A stretch of DNA of 64,000 nt from CAVRJC01 sp964505725 (GTDB lineage: Bacteria; Actinomycetota; Acidimicrobiia; IMCC26256; DASPTH01): the NCBI GenBank assembly GCA_964505725.1, contig CAZDJK010000052.1, forward strand, positions 1-64,000, in the 5' to 3' direction. A model generated the notes under the pieces. It ran no database searches. It saw only the letters and a program-made list of their open reading frames with translations, and was not told the DNA's origin. Numbering within the stretch: the stretch's first letter is position 1; each line of letters starts with the position of its first letter. Below are positions 17,569 to 26,003 of this stretch, one piece after another. The translations under genes were made by a program, and so were the position numbers.

Positions 17569-18377
17569 GATGCGCCCTCCTCGTCCGCCGTGCCGACCAT
17601 GCTGTGCACCAGCTCGATGTAGCCGTCGACGTCGGCGTCGTGCAACGCCACCACGTCGGCGGCCCTGCCGTCGCCCGGGAGCACGGCCGGCACGTAGTGC
17701 TGGAACCCGCCCTGCTCGATCGCGTCGACGATCGCGGCGGCGCACTCGTCCGCGGCGACGAGGGGTCCGTCGTACCCGGGTGGGTCGTTGCCGGGCACAT
17801 CCCAGATCTCGCTGTCGACCGGTCCCGGGAGCAGGAGCTGCACCTCGACGCCCGTGCCGTGCAGCTCCATCGCCGCGGTCTCGCTCCAGCCGCAGAGCGC
17901 GAACTTGCTCGCGCAGTACGCCGACTCGCCCGGGATGCCGATCCTCCCGCCCATGCTGGCCACATTCACGACTCTGCCGCGCCCCGCTTCGAGCCAGCCC
18001 GGCAGGAGCGCGAGCGTCATCCGGACCGGCGCGTGGAAGTTCAGGTTCATGACATCGGTCAGATCGCGGTCGTCGAGGCGGGTCACCGCGACCCGCTTGG
18101 GCATGGCCGCGTTGTTCACGAGGCAGTCGACGCCGCCCATCGCATCGCGCACCGCGATCGCGGTGCCGGCGGCCACCGAGGGATCGGCGAGGTCCGCGGT
18201 GAAGCTCCGGGAGGCGGACGTGTGGGCTCGGCAGCGCTCGAGCACCGAGGCGAGGCGATCGGCGCGGCGGGCGACGAGCGCGACCTCGGCGCCACGGGCC
18301 GCGAGCAGGGGAGCGAGCGCGGCACCGATCCCCGACGACGCACCGGTGACGAGCACGCGCGCGCCGTCGAGCTCCAT
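17565..18377 (-). CDS. Short-chain dehydrogenase/reductase
   Basis: Classical SDR of 270 aa. Cofactor motif TGASSGIG is at 11-18, NNAA at 88-91, and the catalytic residues are S141, Y154 and K158. The Arg residues after the second strand favour NADP(H). It is the first gene of a two-gene unit with the zinc alcohol dehydrogenase, linked by a 4-base GTGA overlap. The substrate cannot be read from sequence. Confidence 0.9.
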   Translation of the reverse strand: MELDGARVLVTGASSGIGAALAPLLAARGAEVALVARRADRLASVLERCRAHTSASRSFTADLADPSVAAGTAIAVRDAMGGVDCLVNNAAMPKRVAVTRLDDRDLTDVMNLNFHAPVRMTLALLPGWLEAGRGRVVNVASMGGRIGIPGESAYCASKFALCGWSETAAMELHGTGVEVQLLLPGPVDSEIWDVPGNDPPGYDGPLVAADECAAAIVDAIEQGGFQHYVPAVLPGDGRAADVVALHDADVDGYIELVHSMVGTADEEGAS

Positions 18378-18385
18378 CGCTGCGG

Positions 18386-18391
18386 AGCATA
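18386..18391 (-). promoter_or_regulatory. -10 box, leaderless SDR start
   Basis: Minus strand: TATGCT, 8 nt, then ATG 18377. It is back to back with the glycosylase promoter 28 bp away. Confidence 0.45.
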
Positions 18392-18418
18392 CCGAGGAGG
18401 TAGGTCCGTCGCGCTCGC

Positions 18419-18424
18419 TACCCT
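18419..18424 (+). promoter_or_regulatory. -10 box, leaderless glycosylase start
   Basis: TACCCT, 6 nt, then GTG 18431. Confidence 0.5.
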
Positions 18425-18430
18425 GCGCCG

Positions 18431-19057
18431 GTGCCCCGGCGCGCGGTGGTGGCCGCCAGTGAGGAGCTCGCCCGTCGTGACCGGCGGCTGCGCGTGCTCG
18501 TCGAGCGCATCGGGCCGGCCGATCTGCGCGCGGGGCGCCCGCGCCGGACGCACTTCGCCGAGCTCGTGCGTGCCGTCTGCTACCAGCAGCTCGCGGGGTC
18601 TGCAGCGCGCGCGATCCACGGTCGGCTCGAAGCGCTCTACGACGGCACCCCGACGCCGGAGGCCGTGCTCGTGACGCCCGACGGGAACCTCCGGGCGGTC
18701 GGGCTCTCCGGGAGCAAGGTCGCGTCGATCAAGGATCTCGCAACGCGGGTCGAGGCCGGCGAGGTGCAGCTCGACCGGGTCGGTCGCCTCCCCGACGCCG
18801 AGGTGGTCCGCGAGCTCACCCTCGTGCGTGGGATCGGGCGCTGGACCGCCGAGATGTTCCTGATGTTCCAGCTCGGGCGCCTCGACGTGTGGCCGATCGG
18901 CGACTACGGCGTGCGCAAGGGCTACGCCAACATCTACGGGCTCGCGGAGCTCCCCACCGAACGCGCGCTGGAGCCGCTCGGCGAGCCGTTCCGGCCCTAC
19001 CGGTCGGTGGCCGCCTGGTACTGCTGGCGAGCGGTCGACAACACCGCGCTCGCGTAG
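18431..19057 (+). CDS. AlkA-type DNA-3-methyladenine glycosylase
   Basis: Base-excision repair enzyme of the HhH-GPD superfamily that removes alkylated purines. The helix-hairpin-helix is in the LTLVRGIGRWTAEM segment at 129-142, and the catalytic Asp is D158 in the WPIGDYGVRKG segment. At 208 aa it has only the core domains, without the N-terminal domain of E. coli AlkA, as is common in actinobacteria. It is divergent from the SDR gene. Confidence 0.88.
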   Translation: MPRRAVVAASEELARRDRRLRVLVERIGPADLRAGRPRRTHFAELVRAVCYQQLAGSAARAIHGRLEALYDGTPTPEAVLVTPDGNLRAVGLSGSKVASIKDLATRVEAGEVQLDRVGRLPDAEVVRELTLVRGIGRWTAEMFLMFQLGRLDVWPIGDYGVRKGYANIYGLAELPTERALEPLGEPFRPYRSVAAWYCWRAVDNTALA

Positions 19058-19075
19058 CGCCCCGGCATCCGTGAC

Positions 19076-19648
19076 CTAGACATCGTGGCGGGGCACGTCG
19101 CGGCGGGGCACATCGTGGCGGCAGTGGCCGGGGGACTGCGCGCGCCACTGCTGACGCATCGCGGCCGCGTGCTCGGCCAGTGGGGGGAGCCCGAGCCGCT
19201 GACGGCGACGGTCGACGGCGGCGACGTCGTCGACCGGCCAGGGCACGAGGGTGTCGGACGGCCCGACGACGAACTGGGATCCGTAGATCTGGTCGCGCCC
19301 GTCGCTCATGCGTACCCGGTCGACGAGCATCGCGAGGTGGACCGGGTCGGCGTCGCCCCGCGCGACCGCGACCTCGAGCGCCTCGACTGCGCGGTGTTGC
19401 AGCTCGGGATCCTCGATCTCCTCCTGGACGAGGATCCACGCGGCTTCGGCGCCGTCCTCGCCCACCAGGGTGCGCCCGGGCCACACCTCGTAGTCGTCGA
19501 GGATCGCCCAGAAGCGCTCGGCGAGGTCGCGGTCGACGTCGCGACGGTGCTCCCTGCGGGTCGGATCGCGCCGCTCGAGCTCGACCGCTCTCCGGTGCGC
19601 GAGCAGCATCCCGAGCAGCTCCTCGCGCAAAGTCTCGTCGGCCGCCAC
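19076..19648 (-). CDS. DUF6624-like protein
   Basis: The 190-aa product matches, by my recollection, the DUF6624 pattern: a central WPGRTLVGEDGAEAAW block, the DPVHLAMLVDRV segment and a GRDQIYGSQ motif. Function is unknown. I chose GTG 19648, 7 nt after a TAGTCT box. The final 16 residues repeat His/Arg-Asp-Val-Pro units encoded by a short 15-bp-period tandem repeat at 19081-19120, probably a recent expansion at the 3' end. Confidence 0.7.
   Translation of the reverse strand: MAADETLREELLGMLLAHRRAVELERRDPTRREHRRDVDRDLAERFWAILDDYEVWPGRTLVGEDGAEAAWILVQEEIEDPELQHRAVEALEVAVARGDADPVHLAMLVDRVRMSDGRDQIYGSQFVVGPSDTLVPWPVDDVAAVDRRRQRLGLPPLAEHAAAMRQQWRAQSPGHCRHDVPRRDVPRHDV
19081..19120. repeat. Short 15-bp-period tandem repeat
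   Basis: Units of the form CACGTCGCGGCGGGG recur about two and a half times with substitutions inside the 3' end of the DUF6624-like gene, where they encode repeated DVPR residues. Confidence 0.5.
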
Positions 19649-19728
19649 GACCTCCAGACTACGATCGCCGGCGTGTAGCGCGCCGGTCCCGCTCCGACCT
19701 TCCGTCTCCTCTTCACCGGGATCGCGCC

Positions 19729-21396
19729 ATGTCTCCTTCGTCCGCCCCTCCGCCCGATTCGTTCTCGCTCGTCGCACGCGGGGTCGCGCGCGAGCACGGA
19801 CCGTTCACGGTGCTCGACGGGGTGGACGTCGACGTCGGCCCGCGGACGCGGCTCGGCGTCGTCGGCCCGAACGGCGCAGGCAAGACCACGCTGCTCCGCG
19901 TGCTGGCGGGCGTCGAGGCGCCCGATCGCGGCACGGTCGCGCGCACCCCGCCGAGCCTGCACGTCGGGTACCTGCCCCAGGAGCCGGAGCGGCGGCCCGA
20001 CGAGCGCGTGCGCGACCTCCTCGCCCGCCGTTCGGGCGCCGCCGCGGTCGAGCGCGAGCTCGAGCACGCGGCCGGCGGCCTCGCGTCGGGCGCGCCGGGT
20101 GCGGACGACCGCTACGCCGACGCGCTCCAGCGCTACCTCGATGCCGGTGGCGCCGACTTCGAGCCGCGGATGCGGACGGTTGCCGCCGATGTCGGGCTCC
20201 CCGAACGCCTGCTCGACGCGCCCATGACCGCGCTCTCCGGCGGCGAGGCGGCGCGGGCGTCGCTCGCGGCCATCCTGCTCAGCCGCTTCGACGTGCTGCT
20301 CCTCGACGAGCCGACGAACAACCTCGACTTCGAGGGCCTGGCCCGGCTCGAGCGCTTCGTGCGCGAGCGGACCGGAGGCGTGGTGCTCGTGAGCCACGAC
20401 CGCGCCTTCCTCGAGCAGACCGTGACGCGCGTGCTCGAGCTCGACGAGCACACCCGGGGTGCGACCGAGTTCGGCGGAGGCTGGGCCGGCTACCTGGAGG
20501 CGCGGGCGACGGCACGACGCCATGCCGAGGAGGACTACGCCGACTACTCCGCGAAGCGCCAGCAGCTGGAGGCGCGGGCCCGTACGCAGCGGCAATGGGC
20601 GGTGCAGGGAGTCAAGCGGGGCAAGGTCTCCAACGACAACGACAAGGCGCAGCGCGACTTCCGCCTCAACCGCACCGAGAAGCAGGCGAGCAAGGCACGG
20701 GCGTCCGAGCGGGCGCTGGCCCGGCTCGAGGCGGTCAAGAAGCCGTGGGAGGGGTGGGATCTCCGCTACCAGGTGGCATCGGCGCCCCGCAGCGGGGCGG
20801 TGGTGATGCGACTCGAGCACGCCGTGGTGCAACGGGGCGATTTCCGGCTCGGGCCCGTCGACCTCGAGATCGGTTGGCAGGACCGCGTCGCCATCACGGG
20901 GCCCAACGGGTCGGGCAAGACGACGCTGCTGCTGGCCCTGCTGGGGCGCCTGCCCCTGGCCGCCGGGAGCCGGATGGTCGGCCGCGGGGTGGTCATCGGG
21001 GAGATGGACCAGGCACGCGCCGCCTTCTCCACCGCGGGGTCGCTGCTCGACGCGTTCGTCGGCGCGACCGGGCTCGCCGTGCACGGGGCGCGTTCGCAGC
21101 TCGCCAAATTCGGGCTCGGCGCCGCGCACGTGACGCGCCCGTCGTCGACCCTCTCACCCGGCGAGCAGACGCGCGCGGTGATGGCGCGGTTCGCGACGCA
21201 GGGCGTGAACTGCCTGGTGCTCGACGAGCCGACGAACCACCTCGACCTCCCCGCGATCGAGCAGCTCGAGCTCGCGCTGGAGGGCTTCGCCGGGACGTTG
21301 CTGCTCGTCACCCACGACCGGCGGCTCCTCGACGCCGTGTCCACGACCCGGTCGATCGACGCGCGCGGGGAGCCGGTCGCGGAACCGTCGGCCTAG
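19729..21396 (+). CDS. ABC-F family ATPase
   Basis: Soluble tandem ATPase of the ABC-F family, whose members act on the ribosome in translation control or antibiotic protection rather than transport. The two nucleotide-binding domains have Walker A at 46-54 (GPNGAGKTT) and a second GPNGSGKTT. Signatures are LSGGEAAR and the degenerate LSPGEQTR, and there are two DEPTN motifs. A basic linker of roughly 90 residues (YSAKRQQLEARARTQRQW region) joins them, as expected. No membrane segments are present at 555 aa. The exact subfamily is unclear, so no symbol is given. Confidence 0.9.
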   Translation: MSPSSAPPPDSFSLVARGVAREHGPFTVLDGVDVDVGPRTRLGVVGPNGAGKTTLLRVLAGVEAPDRGTVARTPPSLHVGYLPQEPERRPDERVRDLLARRSGAAAVERELEHAAGGLASGAPGADDRYADALQRYLDAGGADFEPRMRTVAADVGLPERLLDAPMTALSGGEAARASLAAILLSRFDVLLLDEPTNNLDFEGLARLERFVRERTGGVVLVSHDRAFLEQTVTRVLELDEHTRGATEFGGGWAGYLEARATARRHAEEDYADYSAKRQQLEARARTQRQWAVQGVKRGKVSNDNDKAQRDFRLNRTEKQASKARASERALARLEAVKKPWEGWDLRYQVASAPRSGAVVMRLEHAVVQRGDFRLGPVDLEIGWQDRVAITGPNGSGKTTLLLALLGRLPLAAGSRMVGRGVVIGEMDQARAAFSTAGSLLDAFVGATGLAVHGARSQLAKFGLGAAHVTRPSSTLSPGEQTRAVMARFATQGVNCLVLDEPTNHLDLPAIEQLELALEGFAGTLLLVTHDRRLLDAVSTTRSIDARGEPVAEPSA

Positions 21397-22451
21397 CCGC
21401 AGCCCCCGCCCCAGGGGCCCATCCCCTGCCACTGGTAGACAGCCCAGGCGACCGCGTCCTGGTCGTAGGGCGACGCCAGGTTCGCCGGTACGCCGACGAG
21501 GTCGCTGCGGCCGGCATGGTTCGCGCCGCCGTTCCACGTGGCCTGCAGGAACTGGTACGCGCCGAGGTACGGGCCCGAGGGGTTCACCGCGCCGTAGTTC
21601 CCGCCGGATTCACGCCGGCGGACGCAGGTGAGGAACGGGTCGTCGTGGTGGGGGTTCGTGCCCGGCGTGCCCTGGTACCCCGGCGGCGGCGTCGGCCGCG
21701 GCGGCGGTGGTGCCGCGGTCGGCGGTGGCGGGGTCGGAGGCGTCGCGGCCGGAGCTGCCGCGGCAGGAGGCGCCGCGCCGCTCGGGGCGGCCGCGCCGGC
21801 GGACGCGCCGCTGGGCGTGACCGGGCCCGACGTCCCGGTAGCCCCCGTCGACGGGGTCTGCGACCCGGCGGTGTCCAGCTGGGCGGCCGCGAGCTTGGCG
21901 TCGAGCGCGTTCCCCCGTGACGTCAGTTGCGCGAGCGCGTCAGCCTGCTCGCTCCGCGCCGCATCGAGGGCCTGGCGCTGGGCCCGGAGCGCGCGCGTCG
22001 CGGCCCGGAACTTCGCGTACGCGGCTTCGTCGGTCGCATTCACCTGGTCGATCAGGCGAACGCGCCGAGCGGCGTCGAGCGTGTCGCTTCCGTCGGCCAA
22101 CACCTGGAAGCGCGTGCCGAACGACTCGTACGCGAGCAGTGCCCGCGCGCGCGCGTGCTTGCGTGCGGAGTTCGCCTGCACCGTGAGCTGCTCGACGAGC
22201 GCTTCGTTGCGCGCGATGTCGCCGTCAAGCTCACGCGCGCGGGTGAGCACGTGGAAGTACTGGTTGGCGATGCCGTCGGCCTGTTGCTGCAACGCCGCCG
22301 CGCTCGCGGCACCGTCGGCCGTCTGCGCGCGCGCGGGCCCCGCCGACGCGACGAGGAGGACACCGATCGTGAGCACGACGGCGGTGCGGGTCGCGCACCG
22401 CTCGCTCACCTTCCCGGGATGCAACCGCGCGCGATTGGTCAAGGCGGGCAT
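21393..22451 (-). CDS. Secreted coiled-coil protein with Rpf/lysozyme-like domain
   Basis: The 352-aa precursor has a signal peptide (hydrophobic residues about 23-42, cleaved near ARA-Q). A helical coiled coil at about 48-192 follows, then a Pro/Ala-rich linker at 195-265, and a C-terminal transglycosylase-like domain. The catalytic Glu is E281 in RRRESGGNYG, with C276 and C351 placed for a disulfide. Rpf and transglycosylase-like domains cleave peptidoglycan to allow growth or resuscitation. A coiled coil plus Pro linker resembles NlpC- and EnvC-type envelope hydrolases. ATG 22451 is used; GTG 22409 is an alternative. It overlaps the ABC-F stop by 4 bases, convergently. Confidence 0.82.
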   Translation of the reverse strand: MPALTNRARLHPGKVSERCATRTAVVLTIGVLLVASAGPARAQTADGAASAAALQQQADGIANQYFHVLTRARELDGDIARNEALVEQLTVQANSARKHARARALLAYESFGTRFQVLADGSDTLDAARRVRLIDQVNATDEAAYAKFRAATRALRAQRQALDAARSEQADALAQLTSRGNALDAKLAAAQLDTAGSQTPSTGATGTSGPVTPSGASAGAAAPSGAAPPAAAAPAATPPTPPPPTAAPPPPRPTPPPGYQGTPGTNPHHDDPFLTCVRRRESGGNYGAVNPSGPYLGAYQFLQATWNGGANHAGRSDLVGVPANLASPYDQDAVAWAVYQWQGMGPWGGGCG

Positions 22452-22526
22452 AGGGATCTGCGACAAGTTAGCGAAACGCGTGGCGCGATGCACGACTCGA
22501 CCCGGAGTCCCTTGTGCCTGGGCGGC

Positions 22527-22532
22527 TAGCGT
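22527..22532 (+). promoter_or_regulatory. -10 box, leaderless ArsC-like start
   Basis: TAGCGT, 7 nt, then ATG 22540. Confidence 0.5.
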
Positions 22533-22539
22533 GCCGGGC

Positions 22540-22920
22540 ATGGCCGAATCCGACACCGAGAGCCACACCGAGAGCATGGTCGTGTACTTCAACCCGAGCT
22601 GCAGCAAGGCGCGCGGCGCGGTGGAGATCCTGGAGGAGCGTGGTGAGGACTTCGAGGTGATCGAGTACCTCCATGCGCCTCCGTCGCGCGCCGATCTGGA
22701 GCGCATCCTCGCCGCGATCCCCGACCCTCCCGAGGCGCTCGTGCGCAAGGACAGGCGCTTCGCCGAGCTGGGGCTCGACGCGGCCGACTACACGACCAGG
22801 GAAACGGTGGTGGACCTGTTGCTCGAACACCCGGAGCTCATGGAACGGCCGGTCGTGTTCCGGGGCGAGCGCGCACTCATCTGCCGTCCGAGCGAGAAGG
22901 TGCTCGAGCTCCTCGACTGA
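22540..22920 (+). CDS. ArsC/Spx-like thioredoxin-fold protein
   Basis: A 126-aa member of the glutaredoxin-coupled arsenate reductase family. The active-site loop NPSCSKARG carries the catalytic cysteine C21, and the RPVVFRGERALICRP segment supplies the conserved arginines that bind oxyanion. It could reduce arsenate; however no ars operon partners are present, so general thiol chemistry is also possible. It has a leaderless start next to the divergent Rpf-like gene. Confidence 0.82.
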   Translation: MAESDTESHTESMVVYFNPSCSKARGAVEILEERGEDFEVIEYLHAPPSRADLERILAAIPDPPEALVRKDRRFAELGLDAADYTTRETVVDLLLEHPELMERPVVFRGERALICRPSEKVLELLD

Positions 22921-23161
22921 GGCCGCGCCCACCACGCGGCCCTCACGCGTCGGACGTCGCCAGCGCGGGCGCCGGCGCGGGCGTTCGCGCCGGTTCGCGC
23001 CGCGCCGGCCCAGTCGATCGAGGAGCTGCGACACGGAGTACCCCCTTGCGGTGTCGCCGCGGTTCGGACTGCCAAGGAGTGAAACGGCCGATCGGGCGTC
23101 GACCTTGACCGCGGCCGGTACCCTCGGATCCCGAGTCGGATCGTCGGAGGAGGCGGATCAC

Positions 23162-23911
23162 TTGGCCGAGCAGCTGGGCCCGCCTCCGGCGCGTGGTCGC
23201 CGTTTCGAGGCGAGTCGGCGCGTGCACCTCGGCGACGTCGGACACCAGGGCCGGCTGCGGCTCGAGGCGCTCGCTCGCTTCCTCCAGGACGTCGCCGGGG
23301 ACGACGTCGACGAGGCCGGCATCGCGGGCGCGGGCGCCTGGGTGGTGCGCCGCTCGGTGGTGCGCATCCAGCAGCTCCCCACCTACCACGAGTCGGTCGA
23401 CCTCCTCACCTGGTGCAGCGGCACCGGCGCGTGCTGGGCCGAGCGCCGCACGACCATGGCCGGCGCGCGCGGCGAGTACGTCGAGGCGGCGACGCTCTGG
23501 GTGCTGCTCGACAGCGCGCGCGGCCGCCCGATCCCGCTGGGTGACGAGTTCTTCCGCGTGTTCGGCGAGGCGACCGACGGCCGCCGCGTGAGCACGCGGC
23601 TGTCGCATCGCCGCCCGCCACCGGTCGCCACGGCGCGCGTGTGGCCGCTGCGCGAGAGCGACTTCGACGTGCTCGACCACGTGAACAACGCGCGCTACTG
23701 GGAGGCGATCGAGGACGAGCTCGTGTTCCGGGTCCCGAGAGCGAGAGTGGTGAGCGCGGAGGTGGAGTTCCGCGGCGCGGTGGAGCGGGGCGACGAGCTC
23801 GAGCTCGTCAGTACCGCGCGCGAGCGCGAGGGCGCCACCGAGCTCTCGGTATGGTTGCTCGCCGGCGGCGAGGTGCGAATGTCGGGCGTCGTCGCGACGG
23901 TCGCCCCGTGA
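23162..23911 (+). CDS. Acyl-ACP thioesterase-like double-hotdog protein
   Basis: Hydrolyses acyl-ACP or acyl-CoA thioesters by family assignment. The 249-aa product contains two hotdog repeats, each opening with an Arg/Trp-rich strand; the second contains DVLDHVNNARYWEAIEDE, the characteristic helix of this family. The start is a TTG at 23162 with a strong GGAGGAGG 8 nt upstream, which sets the start despite the rare codon. About 240 bp upstream of it hold no gene; there I see only GC-rich sequence and a CTCGG/CCGAG mini-hairpin near 23123-23136. Confidence 0.8.
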   Translation: MAEQLGPPPARGRRFEASRRVHLGDVGHQGRLRLEALARFLQDVAGDDVDEAGIAGAGAWVVRRSVVRIQQLPTYHESVDLLTWCSGTGACWAERRTTMAGARGEYVEAATLWVLLDSARGRPIPLGDEFFRVFGEATDGRRVSTRLSHRRPPPVATARVWPLRESDFDVLDHVNNARYWEAIEDELVFRVPRARVVSAEVEFRGAVERGDELELVSTAREREGATELSVWLLAGGEVRMSGVVATVAP

Positions 23912-23952
23912 GCGCGACCGCCGCGTAGACTGACCCGGTTCTGGGATCATTC

Positions 23953-24960
23953 GTGCGCGGCCAACTCTCGGGGCGCCGGTGCCTGGTTACCGGTGGTCTC
24001 GGCTTCATCGGCTCGAACCTCGCACTCGCGCTGGCGCGCGACGGAGCCGAGGTCACCGTCGTCGACGCGCGCTATCCCCGCCACGGCGCCGACGACCACA
24101 ACCTCGTCCCGAACGACGCGGAAGAGGCCGACACCCGGATCGCGCTGGTCGAGGCCGACATCGGCGACACCGAGCACGCGGCGCTGCGACGCGCGACGAG
24201 CGGTGCCGAGCTCGTGTTCAACCTCGCGGGCCAGGTGAGTCACGTCGACTCTATGCAGGATCCTGTGTTCGACCTGCGCGTGAACGCCGAGAGCCAGCTC
24301 GCGTTCCTCGAGCTCCTCCGCCGCGAGAGCCCGGACGCAACTGTCGTGTACACGTCCACGCGTCAGATTTTCGGGAAGCCGCGCTATCTCCCCGTCGACG
24401 AGCACCATCCGGTCGAGCCGGTCGACGTGAACGGCATCTCGAAGCACGCGGCCGAGCAGCTCCACATCCTCTACCACGAGGTCTACGGCCTCCGCGCCAC
24501 CGCGCTGCGGCTCACGAACGTGTTCGGCCCGCGGCAGCGCCTGCGCGACGACTTCCAGGGCTTCCTGCCCATCTTCATCCGTCGCGCGCTCGACGACGAG
24601 GCGATCACCGTCTTCGGCGATGGGGCACAGGAACGGGACTGCGTCTACGTCGACGACGTGGTCGACTGTCTCGTGCGGGCGGCGACCACGCCCGACGCCG
24701 AGGGCGAGGTGTTCACCGTGGGGAACGACGAGCACCTCAGTCTGCGCGCCATCGCCGAGACCATCGTCGATGCGGCCGGGTCGGGGTGGGTCGAGTTCAC
24801 GCCGTGGCCGGCCGACCGGGACGCGATCGACATCGGCTCGTACTTCGGCGATTCGTCGAAGGCCAAGCGCGTGCTGGGTTGGGAGCCCCGCGTCCGGTTC
24901 GCGGAAGGGATCGCGCGCACCGTCGACTTCTACCGGACGCGGCGGGCCTGGTACCGGTGA
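23953..24960 (+). CDS. NAD-dependent sugar-nucleotide epimerase/dehydratase
   Basis: Extended SDR of 335 aa working on an NDP-sugar. The cofactor loop is GGLGFIGSN at 14-22, and the strand TSTRQIFGKPRY precedes the active site. The expected YxxxK is odd: the position reads NGISK, so K164 is kept but the catalytic Tyr is replaced by N160. Some CDP-/UDP-sugar epimerase subgroups carry this DVNGI(N/S)K motif, so it may be functional by another mechanism. GTG 23953 starts the first gene of a three-gene coupled unit. Confidence 0.85.
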   Translation: MRGQLSGRRCLVTGGLGFIGSNLALALARDGAEVTVVDARYPRHGADDHNLVPNDAEEADTRIALVEADIGDTEHAALRRATSGAELVFNLAGQVSHVDSMQDPVFDLRVNAESQLAFLELLRRESPDATVVYTSTRQIFGKPRYLPVDEHHPVEPVDVNGISKHAAEQLHILYHEVYGLRATALRLTNVFGPRQRLRDDFQGFLPIFIRRALDDEAITVFGDGAQERDCVYVDDVVDCLVRAATTPDAEGEVFTVGNDEHLSLRAIAETIVDAAGSGWVEFTPWPADRDAIDIGSYFGDSSKAKRVLGWEPRVRFAEGIARTVDFYRTRRAWYR

Positions 24961-26003
24961 CGGTCGTGGCCGACCCGGTGCCCTTCCTCGATCTCCGGCG
25001 CCGCGCCGCACGTCTGCAGTCGGAGCTGGCGCCGGCGGTGACGCGGGTGGTCGAGTCGGGCGAGTACCTCCTGGGCCCCGAGCTCGAGGCCTTCGAGGCC
25101 GAGTTCGCTGCCTACACCGGCCGGCGCCACGCGGTCGGCGTGGCCTCGGGTACCGACGCGATCCGCCTGGCTCTCCGGGCGCTCGGCATCGGCCCCGGCG
25201 ACGAGGTGGTCGTGCCCGCGTTCACCGCCGTCCCCACCGCGGCCGCGGTGTGCGCGACCGGCGCCACGCCGGTGTTCGTCGACGTCGACCCGGCGACCGC
25301 CACCCTGGACGCCGCCGCGGCCGCGGCCGCGGTGACCGGCCGCACCCGCGCTGTGGTCCCGGTCCACCTCTACGGAAGGCCCGCGAGGCTGCCGGAGCTG
25401 GGCGTGCCGGTGCTCGAGGACGCGGCGCAGGCGCACGGCGCGCGCCACGGGCGCTCGTCGTCGTTCGCGGCCGCCTACAGCTTCTATCCCACGAAGAACC
25501 TCGGCGGGATCGGCGACGGTGGCGCGGTGGTGACCGACGACGACGAGATCGCGGCCGCGGTGCGGCGTCTGCGTGTGCACGGCCGCACCGCCGAGCCGTA
25601 CCTGCACGGCGAGATCGCGACCAACTCGCGGATGTCGGAGGTCGAGGCCGCCGCGCTCCGGGTGGGGCTGCGCCATCTCGACGAGCAGAACACAGCGCGC
25701 CGCTCGATCGCGGCCCGCTACCGGTCGGCAGCGCCCACGATCCGCTGGCAGGAGCCGGATCCGGCCCACGTGTACCACCTCTGCGTGGCTCGGGTCCCCG
25801 ATCGCGACGCGTTCCGGGCCAAGGTCCCGTTCGGAACCGGGGTCCACTACCCTCGGGCGCTCACGCAGCAGCCCGCCTACGCCGCGTTCGTGCGCGATCC
25901 GTGCCCGGAGTCGGAGGCGTGGGCGGCGGAATGTGTGTCGCTCCCGTGCTATCCCGAGATGACCGACGACGAGATCGAGGTGGTGTGTCGAGCACTCCAG
26001 TGA
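24957..26003 (+). CDS. DegT/DnrJ/EryC1-type aminotransferase
   Basis: PLP enzyme that aminates a keto-sugar nucleotide. The 348-aa product has the fold landmarks GVASGTDAIRLALRA, EDAAQAHGA and the Schiff-base lysine K180 in YPTKNLGGIGDGG. The start is GTG 24957, with a GTGA overlap with the epimerase, and its stop overlaps the glycosyltransferase start in the same way. The order epimerase-aminotransferase-glycosyltransferase suggests synthesis and transfer of an amino sugar. Confidence 0.9.
   Translation: MTVVADPVPFLDLRRRAARLQSELAPAVTRVVESGEYLLGPELEAFEAEFAAYTGRRHAVGVASGTDAIRLALRALGIGPGDEVVVPAFTAVPTAAAVCATGATPVFVDVDPATATLDAAAAAAAVTGRTRAVVPVHLYGRPARLPELGVPVLEDAAQAHGARHGRSSSFAAAYSFYPTKNLGGIGDGGAVVTDDDEIAAAVRRLRVHGRTAEPYLHGEIATNSRMSEVEAAALRVGLRHLDEQNTARRSIAARYRSAAPTIRWQEPDPAHVYHLCVARVPDRDAFRAKVPFGTGVHYPRALTQQPAYAAFVRDPCPESEAWAAECVSLPCYPEMTDDEIEVVCRALQ

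Noticed and set aside
14002..17622. A very long plus-strand open frame antisense to the enoyl-CoA hydratase, citrate synthase and alcohol dehydrogenase genes
   Set aside because: Its composition is Arg/Glu/His-rich low complexity with no domain, and it is exactly the antisense of well-identified enzymes. High GC content removes stop codons from such frames.
22452..22539. A possible c-di-AMP riboswitch before the Rpf-like gene
   Set aside because: Such riboswitches often precede rpf genes, but only about 90 bp separate this gene from its divergent neighbour and I could not find the conserved core segments.
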